A DNA stretch of 46,393 nt from the IMG/VR virus record IMGVR_UViG_3300022602_000166, positions 1 through 46,393 of that record, one strand, 5' to 3'. Numbering within the stretch: the stretch's first letter is position 1; every line of letters begins with the position of its first letter. A program made the position numbers and the translations under genes. This document shows, piece after piece, positions 10,001 through 18,384 of this stretch. Under the pieces are notes generated by a model. It was not told the origin of the DNA. It ran no database searches and saw only the letters and a program-made list of their open reading frames with translations. This DNA is from a virus.

Positions 10001-12657
10001 CCAATAGGTCCCGTGCTACCTGTGGCTCCGCTCCCGCCGATGGGTCCTGTTGCTCCGGTATTTCCCGCTGGCCCTGTCGAGCCCGTAGCGCCCGAGTAAG
10101 CGGCTCCTGTCGCACCCGTTCCACCTGTGGGACCGGTGGCTCCCGAAAATGCGGCTCCCGTTGCGCCGGTATTTCCGATTGGGCCGGTGCTTCCCGTTGC
10201 GCCAATCGGACCCGTCGCTCCGCTTGGTCCAATTTGCGTGTACATCACTTGTTGTACGGTGAGCAGAACGCCAGGAGCAACAGGACTCGTCGGAGTAGTG
10301 CCCGCTGGAGTTGTTGCGATTGAAACTTGGGTTGACTCCGCCTGCCAATAGAACTCTACGTACTCATTGACTTGTGAGGTGGTGACGATGAACGGAATTG
10401 TGGCAACCGCAAATCCGTTGGTGCCGCCGTGCGCCGAAGGAACCGAGATTAAAGAGTTGGTATCGGCAACGTCTGTTCCATTTTGACGCAACCAGAGTGA
10501 TGCGTTTTGAGAACTTCCGCTACCCGCGCTACCCGTATTTTGGAACAGGATGCTGATATTGAGTTCGTAGGTTCCTGGTCTTGAGAAGATTACGTCACTG
10601 ACGCTCCCGCCAGTGCCAAGACTTATCCCGTTACCCGTCCCTAAGCCAATGGCTACTTGATAGGCCGTTGTCGTGGAAGTGATCGCTTGATTCGTTGTGT
10701 CGTAGAAGTTCCCGTAGTTTCCGAGGGCTCCACCCGTGCCCGTAGCGCCGGTCGCCCCAGTTGCTCCAATGCCAGATGTTGGCGTCCACAAGATTTGGTC
10801 GGTGCCGATGAGGATGTACCCGTCCGTCAAACTTCCGGAGGCGTACATGATGAACTGCTTGCCGTTATTTACAGTCCCCGAAACGATGAACGTATAGTCA
10901 CCTGGCCCAACCTCGTTGGTAGTGCTGTCGTTGTAATCCGATGATCGAATGAGTGACCACGGAGCCAGGATTGAGCCGGTCGTGTTGACAACATAAATGC
11001 CGTTGGCGATTGCGTTAGAGCCGGTGTTATTTGCCACAAGAACTCGTTGGCCTACCGCTAGGGTTATGCCGTCGAGAACAAGAGCGCCATTGGCTATCGC
11101 CGTAATCGAGGCACCAATACCCGTGCCACCCATCGAGTCTGTCGTTCCAGCCGTGTAAGTAGAGTTTCCTCCGGTTCCTACGTGCACATAAGTTCCAAGG
11201 CCGTAATCTGATACCTGACAAGACGCGTGGGCATTTAGGTTTGACGAAGCACCCGTCGCTCCTTGAGGTCCTGTCGCACCCGTCGCTCCGGTAAACGATG
11301 GACCAGTTGAACCCGTGGCTCCGCTTTGTCCGATGGGACCCGTACTTCCTGTAGCCCCTGAAAATGCCGCTCCCGTTGCGCCTGTATTTCCTTGCGGTCC
11401 CGTCGCACCACTAAATGCCGCCCCAGTAGCACCAGTATTTCCAGTCGGTCCGGTCGAGCCGGTCGCCCCGCTTTGTCCTATTGGTCCGGTCGAGCCGGTT
11501 GCTCCGCTTTGTCCTATGGGTCCACTTGAGCCCGTATTTCCCGTAGCACCACTCGGTCCAGTGTTCCCGTCTGGCCCAGTCGGTCCTGTGGCTCCACTAT
11601 TTCCCTGAGCGCCCGTTTCGCCCGTTGGTCCCGTTGCGCCCGTCGCTCCGATAACGCTTGCGCCAATCGGTCCAGTCGCTCCCGTGTTTCCAACAGGACC
11701 TGTCGAACCCGTTGCTCCTGAGTATGCCGCCCCAGTATCTCCTTGAGGCCCAGTGCTTCCAGTATTTCCTTGTGGTCCGGTTGCACCTGAGAATGAAGCA
11801 CCCGTTGCTCCTGTCGCACCCGTGAATGCCGCTCCTGTCGGTCCGGTTCCACCAATCGGCCCAGTGCTTCCGGTATTACCTTGAGGTCCCGTGAACGATG
11901 CACCCGTAGCGCCAGTTGAGCCAACGGGTCCCGTTGAGCCAGTTGCTCCCGAGAACGCCGCTCCTGTCGGTCCCGTTGAACCCGTGTTGCCAAGAGGACC
12001 CGTGCTACCCGTCGCACCGCTTTGTCCGATTGGACCCGTGCTTCCAGTGGCTCCGCTTTGCCCGGTCGGTCCCGTTGCGCCGGTGTTACCTTGAGGTCCG
12101 GTACTGCCGGTATTTCCAAGAGGCCCCGTAGCGCCAGTGTTACCCGTAGGTCCCGTAGCGCCCGAGAACGCCGCTCCTTGAACGCCTGTTGCGCCTGTAA
12201 ATCCTTGTGGACCTGTCGCTCCCGTGGCACCCGTGAACGCTGGCCCCGTGCTTCCTGTGTTGCCAACTGGTCCTGTGCTTCCGGTTGCGCCGCTTTGTCC
12301 GACAGAGCCTGTCGCTCCAGTACTTCCAAGAGGACCCGTAGAGCCCGTTGCTCCACTCCCTCCAACATTTCCTTGTGGTCCCGTTGCGCCTGTAGCGCCG
12401 CTTTGTCCGATGGGTCCCGTAGGACCAGTATTTCCAAGAGGTCCCGTAGGGCCGATTGGTCCAGTAGCGCCCTCTGCTCCACCCGCTCCAGTTTGAACCG
12501 TAAGTTCAACCGTGACCGTACCAACCTCGGTGCTGATTTCGATAGGGCCAATCTCACCAAAGTTCGCTTGGACGCCAACCGAGGAAGTGCTCACATAGGC
12601 ACCTACTTCAACGGGTCCCGCTGGCCCAACCGTTACGTCGAGGTATTCATCGGTCAT
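7096..12657 (-). CDS. Giant collagen-like tail fibre / virion fibre protein with C1q-like domains
   Basis: The 1853-residue product is a mosaic. Residues 1-57 are an anchoring head. Gly-X-Y collagen repeats of the GATGPTGN and [11 protein letters not shown] kinds fill about 58-465, 805-900, 1195-1360 and 1437-1500. Between them, about 471-640 is a phage-fibre domain with [16 protein letters not shown], and about 650-800 a C1q/TNF-like jelly roll. Residues 902-1195 are two tandem modules beginning GGDLSG and ending in YDANxAxWL, with a third partial copy near 1600-1710. The last 140 residues are a C1q-like head (WTKITPL...[12 protein letters not shown]). It should trimerise and act in adsorption. 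Its ATG overlaps the previous stop (TAATG). Thr/Ser at the Y position are potential O-glycosylation sites. Confidence 0.92.
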   Translation of the reverse strand: MTDEYLDVTVGPAGPVEVGAYVSTSSVGVQANFGEIGPIEISTEVGTVTVELTVQTGAGGAEGATGPIGPTGPLGNTGPTGPIGQSGATGATGPQGNVGGSGATGSTGPLGSTGATGSVGQSGATGSTGPVGNTGSTGPAFTGATGATGPQGFTGATGVQGAAFSGATGPTGNTGATGPLGNTGSTGPQGNTGATGPTGQSGATGSTGPIGQSGATGSTGPLGNTGSTGPTGAAFSGATGSTGPVGSTGATGASFTGPQGNTGSTGPIGGTGPTGAAFTGATGATGASFSGATGPQGNTGSTGPQGDTGAAYSGATGSTGPVGNTGATGPIGASVIGATGATGPTGETGAQGNSGATGPTGPDGNTGPSGATGNTGSSGPIGQSGATGSTGPIGQSGATGSTGPTGNTGATGAAFSGATGPQGNTGATGAAFSGATGSTGPIGQSGATGSTGPSFTGATGATGPQGATGASSNLNAHASCQVSDYGLGTYVHVGTGGNSTYTAGTTDSMGGTGIGASITAIANGALVLDGITLAVGQRVLVANNTGSNAIANGIYVVNTTGSILAPWSLIRSSDYNDSTTNEVGPGDYTFIVSGTVNNGKQFIMYASGSLTDGYILIGTDQILWTPTSGIGATGATGATGTGGALGNYGNFYDTTNQAITSTTTAYQVAIGLGTGNGISLGTGGSVSDVIFSRPGTYELNISILFQNTGSAGSGSSQNASLWLRQNGTDVADTNSLISVPSAHGGTNGFAVATIPFIVTTSQVNEYVEFYWQAESTQVSIATTPAGTTPTSPVAPGVLLTVQQVMYTQIGPSGATGPIGATGSTGPIGNTGATGAAFSGATGPTGGTGATGAAYSGATGSTGPAGNTGATGPIGGSGATGSTGPIGNTGSTGPQGATGPSTGVAGGDLSGNYPNPTVAKIQGYAISATGPTNNQVLRYNSAASVWTPQTGVVLVPTSTKMADYLAVANDYVVVNATSASVVVTLPTTPANSTVVSVAQLATSAYQVRVIPSGSDLFPNSPYDFPIGVFSSISFIYDANTASWLIQSIEYENAGGDLSGIFPNPTVVGLQGVSVSSTTPTANQVLRYNSGTGKWTPQTGVVLNPTSTKTTSYSASANDYVVVNAVSSGVTVTLPTAPVNGTVAGVASLSTSTFVTTVAPGVGDTLGTGSTYTLAAGYYNGISLVYDANNATWLVQTSTGPTGPQGSTGATGAAYSGATGPQGNTGATGPIGNTGATGAAFTGATGATGPTGNTGAVGASGNTGSTGPVGNTGPIGPQGFTGATGSSGSVGPQGFTGATGATGSVGPQGFTGSTGPQGNTGSTGPAFTGATGATGPQGFTGSVGASGNTGSTGPQGNTGSTGPGYSQSTSTTSASLTIGSVAFAVTNTGAYQAGQRVRAIYTTTPTDYLEGVVTAVVANTSITINADTVGGSGGPYSSWTFSIAGLIGATGPQGATGSTGPTGNTGPAFSGATGPQGSTGATGAAFSGATGPTGNTGATGPQGNTGSAASVYAIAPITNTGTITAASVGLGATGAAGTYGSASVIPVITTDSYGRISSVTPTTSLPISQYTAAGQIPYSTASVAGSVLPIGLAGQILSVNSGASAPQWQGQFPTSASVGTTATAVAGQLTICNPSSNFVLTLPASPPNGTVCGVYVLSTVAFTSYVTVAAGAGNTLDYTTTSRIGGGQSVYLVYNSNTSSWVNPAGGNPPQSFTAARANLNATASVANSYSLVSWTKITPLTQAYAKGSASVGTAGITVPVAGIYSINAQVRFDSSAAYSFAIGIGVNSTTNPVYDASGMRSSDANSFQTAGITVDSALSAGDVISLFAAQSSGGTINVDSTATVTWLNVHLVSV
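11236..12486 (-). repeat. Degenerate collagen-coding repeat tract (Gly-X-Y), largest of four
   Basis: The minus strand repeats nine-base units encoding Gly-X-Y, arranged in higher-order units such as [19 protein letters not shown] and FSGATG. Individual units differ mostly at third positions. The same repeats recur at about 9950-10240, 8580-9070 and 8150-8345. The frame stays open throughout, so the repeats are protein-coding, not a CRISPR array. Confidence 0.9.
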
Positions 12658-13031
12658 TATGAGGATGTTTGGTTAGGATACTGAGGCGCAATCATGTTGA
12701 TTGGCCCAGAAACAAGCGTGTACGGTCCGTCACTGTCAAGGAAAATTGACAAGGCCATTCGTGGTTGTTGAATTTCTCCAAGCGTCTGAGTTTGTGATGT
12801 GGTCCAGATAATGCTTATCTGATAATTGCTCGGCGACGTAATTGCCGGAACAAGGTTGGGAAAGTAGGTTCCATACTGATCGGCAACTTGAACCTCATAG
12901 CCCGTTACCTGATTCCAGGGAATCGTATCCCCATTTGAGTCGGTTAGCGTTAAGGTGAAAAGAAGGTTGGCAGGATTACCGGCGACCCCATTGAATGTCA
13001 GCGCCGCAGGTAGTTGGTTGATTGTTGCCAT
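12657..13031 (-). CDS. Small virion-like protein preceding the fibre, 124 aa
   Basis: This beta-rich protein starts [20 protein letters not shown] and continues [17 protein letters not shown], a pattern seen in N-terminal attachment domains of phage baseplate or fibre proteins. It follows AAGGATA and shares a TAATG junction with the fibre gene, so the two are probably made together. A fibre-attachment or head-fibre base protein is likely; the exact family is not certain. Confidence 0.6.
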   Translation of the reverse strand: MATINQLPAALTFNGVAGNPANLLFTLTLTDSNGDTIPWNQVTGYEVQVADQYGTYFPNLVPAITSPSNYQISIIWTTSQTQTLGEIQQPRMALSIFLDSDGPYTLVSGPINMIAPQYPNQTSS

Positions 13032-13081
13032 GTGCGAGTATCCTTGTTGGGTGTCAACAAAACCACCCTACCACTAGGGAG

Positions 13082-13978
13082 TTATTTGACACTGTTGCGA
13101 AGTTCGAAGAGTGATCGTTCCACCCCTTCTTCCAGTGTAATCCTTGGAGTGTAAAACAGTTTGAGGGTTGACATATCGGCAACTCGATACATCACGCCTT
13201 CCGGCTCATCGGCAAGCGGAGTTATTTCAGGAACCCACCCACACTGCTTTGCCGCCATCTGAGCAAGTTCGGCCATCGAAGTTCCACGACCCGTTCCAAT
13301 GTTGATCGGCCCTGGCTCGCTTGTGTTTAGAAGCGTCATCACTGCTCCAACAATGTCGTCAACGTGGATGAAGTCCCGCACTTGCTGGCCCGAGCCCCAA
13401 ACAACGAATGGATTTTCCTTGGCCAATGCTCGTTTCATAATTGCTGGAAACGGGTAGCAATCGTCTTGATCGGAGCCGTATCCCGAGAACGGTCGCACAA
13501 CCAAAATGTTGTGTCCCGCTTCCCTCGCCTTTATCGCCAATCTCTCGCCGGTCAATTTTGTCCACCCGTAGAGTTCGTCGGGCAAGTCTGGCCAATCGTA
13601 ATTAACGTGGACTTCCCTGAGTTTCACCGATTTGGCTTGCACCGTTTGAAGTTCAACTGGGTAAGCCGCTGAAGATGAGAAGTAGACCGTCTTGCCAACT
13701 TCGACCTCTCCTAGCCAACGGAAAAGCGCGGCGTCAAGTTCAAAGTCAACAATCTGGTCCATTGGGGACCGCTCAATCGTCTGTCGCCCATTAACAACTG
13801 CGGCACAGTGCACAACGAGGTCCCATGGTCCACTCCACTTGCGAAATACGTCCCGTGCGTCCATCGGCGTGTTCTTGTCCCTGACATCAACTCCACTAAC
13901 TAACCAGCCCTCACGCGTCAAGTGCTCGACAAAGTGCCTACCAAGAAATCCCTCGGAGCCTGTAACTAATGCCCTCAT
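13082..13978 (-). CDS. NAD-dependent sugar-nucleotide epimerase/dehydratase (extended SDR)
   Basis: A 298-residue short-chain dehydrogenase acting on nucleotide sugars. The N-terminal dinucleotide motif is VTGSEGFLG (residues 5-13), the strand motif is HCAAV near 57, the active site has SSSAAYP near 100 and catalytic YGWTK near 140, and a substrate loop RPFSGYG lies near 163. The C-terminal part has FIHVDD and NIGTG motifs. This is the GalE/dTDP-glucose dehydratase superfamily; the exact reaction cannot be read from sequence. It overlaps the GH130-like gene by four bases and would supply a sugar donor for the nearby glycosyltransferases. Confidence 0.87.
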   Translation of the reverse strand: MRALVTGSEGFLGRHFVEHLTREGWLVSGVDVRDKNTPMDARDVFRKWSGPWDLVVHCAAVVNGRQTIERSPMDQIVDFELDAALFRWLGEVEVGKTVYFSSSAAYPVELQTVQAKSVKLREVHVNYDWPDLPDELYGWTKLTGERLAIKAREAGHNILVVRPFSGYGSDQDDCYPFPAIMKRALAKENPFVVWGSGQQVRDFIHVDDIVGAVMTLLNTSEPGPINIGTGRGTSMAELAQMAAKQCGWVPEITPLADEPEGVMYRVADMSTLKLFYTPRITLEEGVERSLFELRNSVK

Positions 13979-14760
13979 GCAAACAGTCCTTTACTTTCGC
14001 CAAAAGGAATCCGAACAAGCAACGCCTGACGGTCCATCACGCCAAAACTAATCACCAAATCGTCCTTGTGCAACACAATGCCCGATGCGAAGTCAATGGG
14101 CTCGGTGCTCAACTTGAATGGACGAGACTCCGAGAGGAGTTTTCCGGTTCGGTCAAACCGTGCCAGCCGATGCACGTAAACGCGTCCTGGCCATCTCACC
14201 TCGTGAACAATTCCAATATAGCCATTCTCATTCCGAACTACTGCTCCGCCATGCAAACGATCTTCGCAAGCCTTGGCGTCAATGAACTCCGGCTCGCCAC
14301 CCGTCGGCATTTGATTCTTGATGATCGTTCCTGCCGATGCTTCTCGTATTTCCAAGAGTCCGTGCTCAACATCACAGACGGCAACGCGATGCTCTCCACT
14401 CGCATGATGTTGAAGAATCGTGCCGGTGTAACGCCAGCCGTTATGCCAATACAACCTGGGGTCTTCGATTCCCTGAACCGACGCAAAGTGGATGGGTGTT
14501 GATGGGCCAGCCAACTCACGCCACGGCTCCACAGCGTGCAACGTATCGGGGGAAAGTTGGGCAAAGAAATTGCGGGTGTGGATGTATCCGTTCGGGTCGT
14601 GAATTGTTTGAGTCGTGCCGGTGTGACGATAGATATTTCGGAACGTAACGATAGCGGCATAGCCATCGGGACCTTGGGCAATACTCGGATTACATGGATA
14701 CCAATTTGTTTCGGTTTGCTCCACAAGGATTTGTGTTGTTGCGCTATTGCACAACTCCAT
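13975..14760 (-). CDS. GH130/GH43-like beta-propeller glycosidase-related protein
   Basis: The sequence shows the repeating blades of a five-bladed propeller: NPSIAQGPDGYAAIVTFRN, GIEDPRLYWHNG, GGAVVRNENGYIGIVHEV, YVHRLARFD, IDFASGIVLHKDDLVISFGVMD. IEDPRL with a following His/Glu pattern is typical of the mannoside phosphorylase (GH130) superfamily. Such domains also occur beside or fused to glycosyltransferases, where the role is unclear. I chose ATG 14760; a GTG at 14796 is an in-frame alternative overlapping the previous gene by 22 bases. It may trim or phosphorolyse a glycan, or only bind it. Confidence 0.72.
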   Translation of the reverse strand: MELCNSATTQILVEQTETNWYPCNPSIAQGPDGYAAIVTFRNIYRHTGTTQTIHDPNGYIHTRNFFAQLSPDTLHAVEPWRELAGPSTPIHFASVQGIEDPRLYWHNGWRYTGTILQHHASGEHRVAVCDVEHGLLEIREASAGTIIKNQMPTGGEPEFIDAKACEDRLHGGAVVRNENGYIGIVHEVRWPGRVYVHRLARFDRTGKLLSESRPFKLSTEPIDFASGIVLHKDDLVISFGVMDRQALLVRIPFGESKGLFA

Positions 14761-14774
14761 CAGCGAGGGAGCGT

Positions 14775-15488
14775 CTACCTCGGTGTTGCCAACCACATTT
14801 CCGGCCAGTCAGTTCGATTCAAGTTGTAGTTGATTTCATCGGTAACGCAGGAGAACAATTCCTCGCGTCGTTGACCACGTTCGTCTTCCCAACATTCAAA
14901 GAAGATAACTGGTTGGTGCTCGGCAATAGTGCGACGTGCTCCACGGATAGCGTCAACCTCCGCCCCCTCCACGTCAACTTTCATTAAGGAAGGTTTGAGA
15001 TTTAGATTGTCGAGGTATGTGACCATTACACTCTCGTTGACCGGAGCATGACCGAAGTCACAAACGATTGAGGCCATACCTCCATCTATGCCCGGTGCCG
15101 TAAGTTGTGCATCGCCTTCATAGTCCGACAACGCATACGGCAAGATGGAAAGATTTGGCTCGTCGAATGAGGCGCGTTCAATTAACTGCCTAATCGCCGG
15201 ATTTGGCTCAAACGCAATCGTTTCCATTCCCGCCGCCGCAAATGGCAATGCCCACGAACCAACGTGCGAGCCGATATCTAGGAAAAGTCCTCCGGGCTTA
15301 CCGGCAATAGACCAAGCCCAATCTATGAGCGGAGCCTCTGGCAGTCCACCAGGACACGCGAGAAAGTGGGCGAACATATCACCATCGAGAAGCCAAAACG
15401 TTGGCTGTACATGGCAACACGGTTCGTGAAGTTTGTACTCAATCACGGATGGCCCGTATCTTAGCGATGTCGTCTTGAAGAAAGGCAT
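14775..15488 (-). CDS. FkbM-family SAM-dependent methyltransferase
   Basis: A 237-residue class I methyltransferase. Motif I is FLDIGSHVGSWALPF (residues about 69-83), followed by the acidic loop AFEPNP near 92, the YALSDYEGD segment near 117 and the FkbM hallmark LMKVDVEGAE near 168. FkbM enzymes commonly O-methylate sugars or glycan-bearing metabolites. Here it lies among glycosyltransferases and overlaps the upstream one by 50 bases. Methylating a sugar of the phage glycan is the likely role; the acceptor is unknown. Confidence 0.87.
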   Translation of the reverse strand: MPFFKTTSLRYGPSVIEYKLHEPCCHVQPTFWLLDGDMFAHFLACPGGLPEAPLIDWAWSIAGKPGGLFLDIGSHVGSWALPFAAAGMETIAFEPNPAIRQLIERASFDEPNLSILPYALSDYEGDAQLTAPGIDGGMASIVCDFGHAPVNESVMVTYLDNLNLKPSLMKVDVEGAEVDAIRGARRTIAEHQPVIFFECWEDERGQRREELFSCVTDEINYNLNRTDWPEMWLATPR

Positions 15489-16101
15489 CTCGGTATTCCA
15501 AATAACGAGTGTGGTCTGGCGTCATGAGGATGTTGGATTCGGCATAAACGGAATCGAAGGAACCCTTACCCGTGCCTGGGTGCATGTGCTCAATAATGAC
15601 ATCCGGTAAATACCGCAAGCAGTCGGCTCCTTGTCCCCAATCTTTCCAAGAGTTGTCTAGGTACATATGCAACAACGTTGGTGGGCAAAAGTAACCCAGT
15701 GCTTTCACGATATCCGCCGTCATAAATACTGCGGTCGGAATCATCTCACCTTGAAGTAAGTCGTTGCCGTACACGATGCCCGTACCGAGCCGCTCCAACT
15801 CCTCGGTAATTTTTTTGTCCCACTCGTGTGTTATCGGAAGATGATCGTCGCCCATGAATCCAATGGCGTCATATCGTTCAACGTTTTTCATAGCCAAGAA
15901 ATTGAGCGTCGGCCCAATTTTGATTCTTGGTCCTACGGCAATATGTGTACCAAGTGCGACGTATTCCGCAAGCGTTGGGTCGTCGTTGTCAACTCCGAAT
16001 AATAGATCGGCAGTTGCTCCGGTGGATTGCCAAGCATCCATTAACCGCTTCGCATTATTTGGGCGACAGCGCGATGGAACGAGGACTAATAGCCTAAGCA
16101 C
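15439..16101 (-). CDS. Glycosyltransferase, GT-A-like
   Basis: This 220-residue protein starts LRLLVLVPSRCRPNNAKRLM and has an FGVDNDDP strand near residue 35 and a DxD-type metal site FMGDDHLP near 82, followed by WDKKITEEL. This is the layout of a minimal GT-A transferase. The start is a GTG overlapping the preceding gene by eight bases. It precedes the FkbM gene and overlaps it, so the two products probably act on the same glycan. Confidence 0.75.
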   Translation of the reverse strand: MLRLLVLVPSRCRPNNAKRLMDAWQSTGATADLLFGVDNDDPTLAEYVALGTHIAVGPRIKIGPTLNFLAMKNVERYDAIGFMGDDHLPITHEWDKKITEELERLGTGIVYGNDLLQGEMIPTAVFMTADIVKALGYFCPPTLLHMYLDNSWKDWGQGADCLRYLPDVIIEHMHPGTGKGSFDSVYAESNILMTPDHTRYLEYRDAFLQDDIAKIRAIRD

Positions 16102-16342
16102 CAGAGTTAGGATACAACGGTTCCACAGTGACGATGTTTACCTTTGGCACGAAGGTGTATCCACCAACTTGCTCATCGGAAAGACTCATGACGACGGTAA
16201 CTCCAATCTCGTCATGTTGGTAAAGGAATCCAATTGTTGATACTTCGTAGGGCTTGTGCTCCAAAGCATCTTTTTCTTCCCATCCGACGTCTCCGCCATG
16301 GGCATCAATCCAGACCACCTTTACCGGCTGCCATTGTTCCAT
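16094..16342 (-). CDS. Small conserved-looking hypothetical protein, 82 aa
   Basis: Translation from ATG 16342, just two bases after the holin-like gene stop, gives a compact beta-rich protein with WQPVKVVWIDAHGG at the start, GFLYQHDEIGVTVVMS in the middle and FVPKVNIVTVEPL near the end. No enzyme motif is evident. Proteins of this size and pattern occur in many phages and act in unknown ways. A longer upstream extension would run through the holin-like gene and is rejected. Confidence 0.7.
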   Translation of the reverse strand: MEQWQPVKVVWIDAHGGDVGWEEKDALEHKPYEVSTIGFLYQHDEIGVTVVMSLSDEQVGGYTFVPKVNIVTVEPLYPNSGA

Positions 16343-16344
16343 GC

Positions 16345-16740
16345 CTAGAACTTTACATGAAAGAGGGACAGCACGGATACGGTTGCGAGTAGCACTGAGG
16401 CACCTACGGTGATTCTCGTTGTCCGATTTGACCAACGAGATTTGCTTTGCTCCTCGATGGCTTCCGTAGTTGCTTGTTCTTCTCGCTGTGCGTCCTTGAG
16501 CGCTCCAATCATCTTGCCGTGATCGTCGAGCCGACTTGTCATTTGAACGAGTTGATCGGCTTGAGCGCCCTGGTGGGTCTCTAAAATTGTGAGGCGATGT
16601 TCGTTGCTAGTAACGAAGGCGTCGAACTTTTCTCCAAGTCCGTCAATCCGTTCATTAAGTTCGACCCTGGTTTCATTAACTAGGTCGTAGGTCTCCCTGA
16701 TAGTTGCGTGGTTCGTGTAGTTGGGTTCGCCAGCGGACAT
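16345..16740 (-). CDS. Holin-like protein: coiled coil with C-terminal membrane segment
   Basis: The 131 residues are charged and helical up to about residue 105, with heptads in ETRVELNERIDGLGEKFDAF and the following LTILETHQGAQADQL region. A single hydrophobic segment (VGASVLLATVSVLSLF) ends the protein. It lies eight bases after the endolysin gene. Small membrane proteins of this XhlA-like form beside an endolysin are usually holins or holin partners. Topology and pairing with the endolysin support the call; there is no sequence hallmark. Confidence 0.65.
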   Translation of the reverse strand: MSAGEPNYTNHATIRETYDLVNETRVELNERIDGLGEKFDAFVTSNEHRLTILETHQGAQADQLVQMTSRLDDHGKMIGALKDAQREEQATTEAIEEQSKSRWSNRTTRITVGASVLLATVSVLSLFHVKF

Positions 16741-16748
16741 GACTCACA

Positions 16749-17588
16749 CTATTTCTTACTAGCCCAAACGGGCTTATTTTGAGGTGTGTAAATAACGAGG
16801 TTTCCGTCGTCTTGCATCTCTACTCTGTTCCCACCTTTGCCTTGAGTGGCGGACGACCACATTGCGTGGTTGTTCCATAGATAGTGGACGAGGTTCCCAT
16901 CGGTCTGCATTTCAACGAAGGTCTCTCCGTAAACGCTACTGCAACCGTCGGCCCATAGCGGCTGGTTGATGTTGTTGTAAACAACGAAGTTTCCATCCGT
17001 TTGCAAGAGCGCTCCGTACTGGCCATTGGGTGAGGCGAGGCATTTGCCTTGATGCAACGTTTCCCCTGCTTTCAATACCGAGGGACCGCTCCAAGTGTGA
17101 GGCTTAGCCGAAGGCGCTGGCCACGTTGGGTCGTTGATGACGCTTTCGTCGTAACCGCCGTGATCGGTCCACTGCACGGCAACGGCATTCACTCCGTTGA
17201 GGCTAAGTGCGTGTGGCCCGCTCGTGTAGTCGGCAATCCAAAAGTCGGGCAGAGCCACCCCAGCGGAGTTACAAGCGTCAATGACGTTTTGCCAACCGTA
17301 TCCCGGTGCTCCGACTCGTGAACAATAAACAGTTGGTCGTTGAATACCAGCGGCCCTCATGCGGTTGAGCCAAGCGGGTACGTCAACTGCGGCGGCATCG
17401 CCGTTTTCAACGTCGAGAACCTGTGCCGTTCCACCCGAGTTCACGGTGATGGAAACGTGTTGTGCGTTCGGGTACATCTGCACAAAGTCGTTGTAGGTAG
17501 GCCAATTTCCATTGACGTAACCAGCGTAAACGTTCGCTCCAGGTGGCACGGTAGCGGGATTAACCCCGTCGTACATCGTGGTGGTCAT
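16749..17588 (-). CDS. Endolysin: glycoside-hydrolase-like domain plus bulb-type lectin domain
   Basis: Residues 1-155 match the DUF1906/GH25-like barrel of actinobacteriophage lysins: YDGVNPATVPPGANVYAGYV, then HVSITV, QVLDVENGDA with likely catalytic acids, PTVYCS, FWIADY and VAVQWTDHGGYDESV. Residues 165-279 form a monocot-mannose-binding (bulb) lectin domain with three QxDxNxVxY repeats at 196-204, 228-236 and 259-267. The enzyme should cut the glycan of host peptidoglycan at the end of infection, with the lectin directing it to mannose-type wall sugars. It has no signal peptide, so release needs a holin. It is followed by the holin-like gene. Confidence 0.87.
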   Translation of the reverse strand: MTTTMYDGVNPATVPPGANVYAGYVNGNWPTYNDFVQMYPNAQHVSITVNSGGTAQVLDVENGDAAAVDVPAWLNRMRAAGIQRPTVYCSRVGAPGYGWQNVIDACNSAGVALPDFWIADYTSGPHALSLNGVNAVAVQWTDHGGYDESVINDPTWPAPSAKPHTWSGPSVLKAGETLHQGKCLASPNGQYGALLQTDGNFVVYNNINQPLWADGCSSVYGETFVEMQTDGNLVHYLWNNHAMWSSATQGKGGNRVEMQDDGNLVIYTPQNKPVWASKK

Positions 17589-17595
17589 TGCTCTC

Positions 17596-18384
17596 CTAGT
17601 AGTTCAAAATCCTATTGGCGTAGTTTTCCAGGTGAGTACCCGGACCAAACAAGTGAGAGAAAGTTTCGGGTTTTGCATCGTGCCAGTACCTGAGCCCTTG
17701 CAAAATTGAAGATTCCCAATCGTCCCTTGGACGTATCGAACTTTTTTCAATAGAGTTTGGTATTTCCTTCAACCATACACTAGAGCCAACAACGTCAGGA
17801 TAGCGGTGTGCCGCCGACCCCGGCATGAAGCCCGCGTCAATGAGCCGCATCTCCATTTCAACGTGCTCCCACGCGTTGTTGAAGTTCTCGTCGAACAGTC
17901 CAACCTTTTCCAGCGACTCGCGTGAATACATGCACCAAGCGCCGACACTGTGAAAGTGATACTCAACTTGACCGTCGCTAATGGACGGCCCAGCGCTATT
18001 TCCTTCTCCGTGATAAGCAAACGAAAAGTGATGGATGCCCGTTTCCTCCGCAACGCGAACGTACTCGGTTATCGCTTCTGGCGATTTGACAAGGATGTCG
18101 TCCTCGCAAAGAAACAACCAATCGGCATCGGTCTGTTCCAGCATGGTCTCCAAGAGCCGATTCTTGGCAAAGGCAACTCCGTGGTTTTCCTGAGCGTCAA
18201 TTATGGTGGCGTCCTGTAGTCGCCCGTACGCTCGCCGATACTCGGCTCGGTACTTCGCATCTGACCCGTCGTTGTAAACGCTCACAAGCGAAACTAGAGG
18301 CCTTACAGCGTCCCTGACGGACCGAAAGCATTTGTCGGCAAACGTGGGCCTGTTGTAGGTCGTAATTCCAAGCGCCGCACTCAC
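17596..18384 (-). CDS. GT2-like glycosyltransferase (GT-A fold)
   Basis: A 262-residue family-2-type transferase. It begins AALGITTYNRPTFADKCFRS, has the nucleotide-binding VSVYNDGSD near 34, and the metal-binding site WLFLCEDDILV near 90. A later segment FNNAWEHVEMEMRLIDAGF contains the ED/H catalytic-base region. The start is GTG in a TAGTG overlap with the upstream transferase. It likely acts on the same glycan as its neighbour. Confidence 0.85.
   Translation of the reverse strand: MSAALGITTYNRPTFADKCFRSVRDAVRPLVSLVSVYNDGSDAKYRAEYRRAYGRLQDATIIDAQENHGVAFAKNRLLETMLEQTDADWLFLCEDDILVKSPEAITEYVRVAEETGIHHFSFAYHGEGNSAGPSISDGQVEYHFHSVGAWCMYSRESLEKVGLFDENFNNAWEHVEMEMRLIDAGFMPGSAAHRYPDVVGSSVWLKEIPNSIEKSSIRPRDDWESSILQGLRYWHDAKPETFSHLFGPGTHLENYANRILNY

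Noticed and set aside
8150-12496. Regularly spaced repeats that look like a CRISPR array
   Set aside because: The unit is nine bases with third-position variation, stays in frame with Gly-X-Y codons, and has no constant palindromic repeat or unique spacers.
11514-12578. A 354-codon minus-strand frame inside the collagen gene
   Set aside because: It is an out-of-frame shadow of the Gly-X-Y repeat, with Arg/Leu/Glu-rich nonsense sequence. The collagen frame covers the whole length without a stop.
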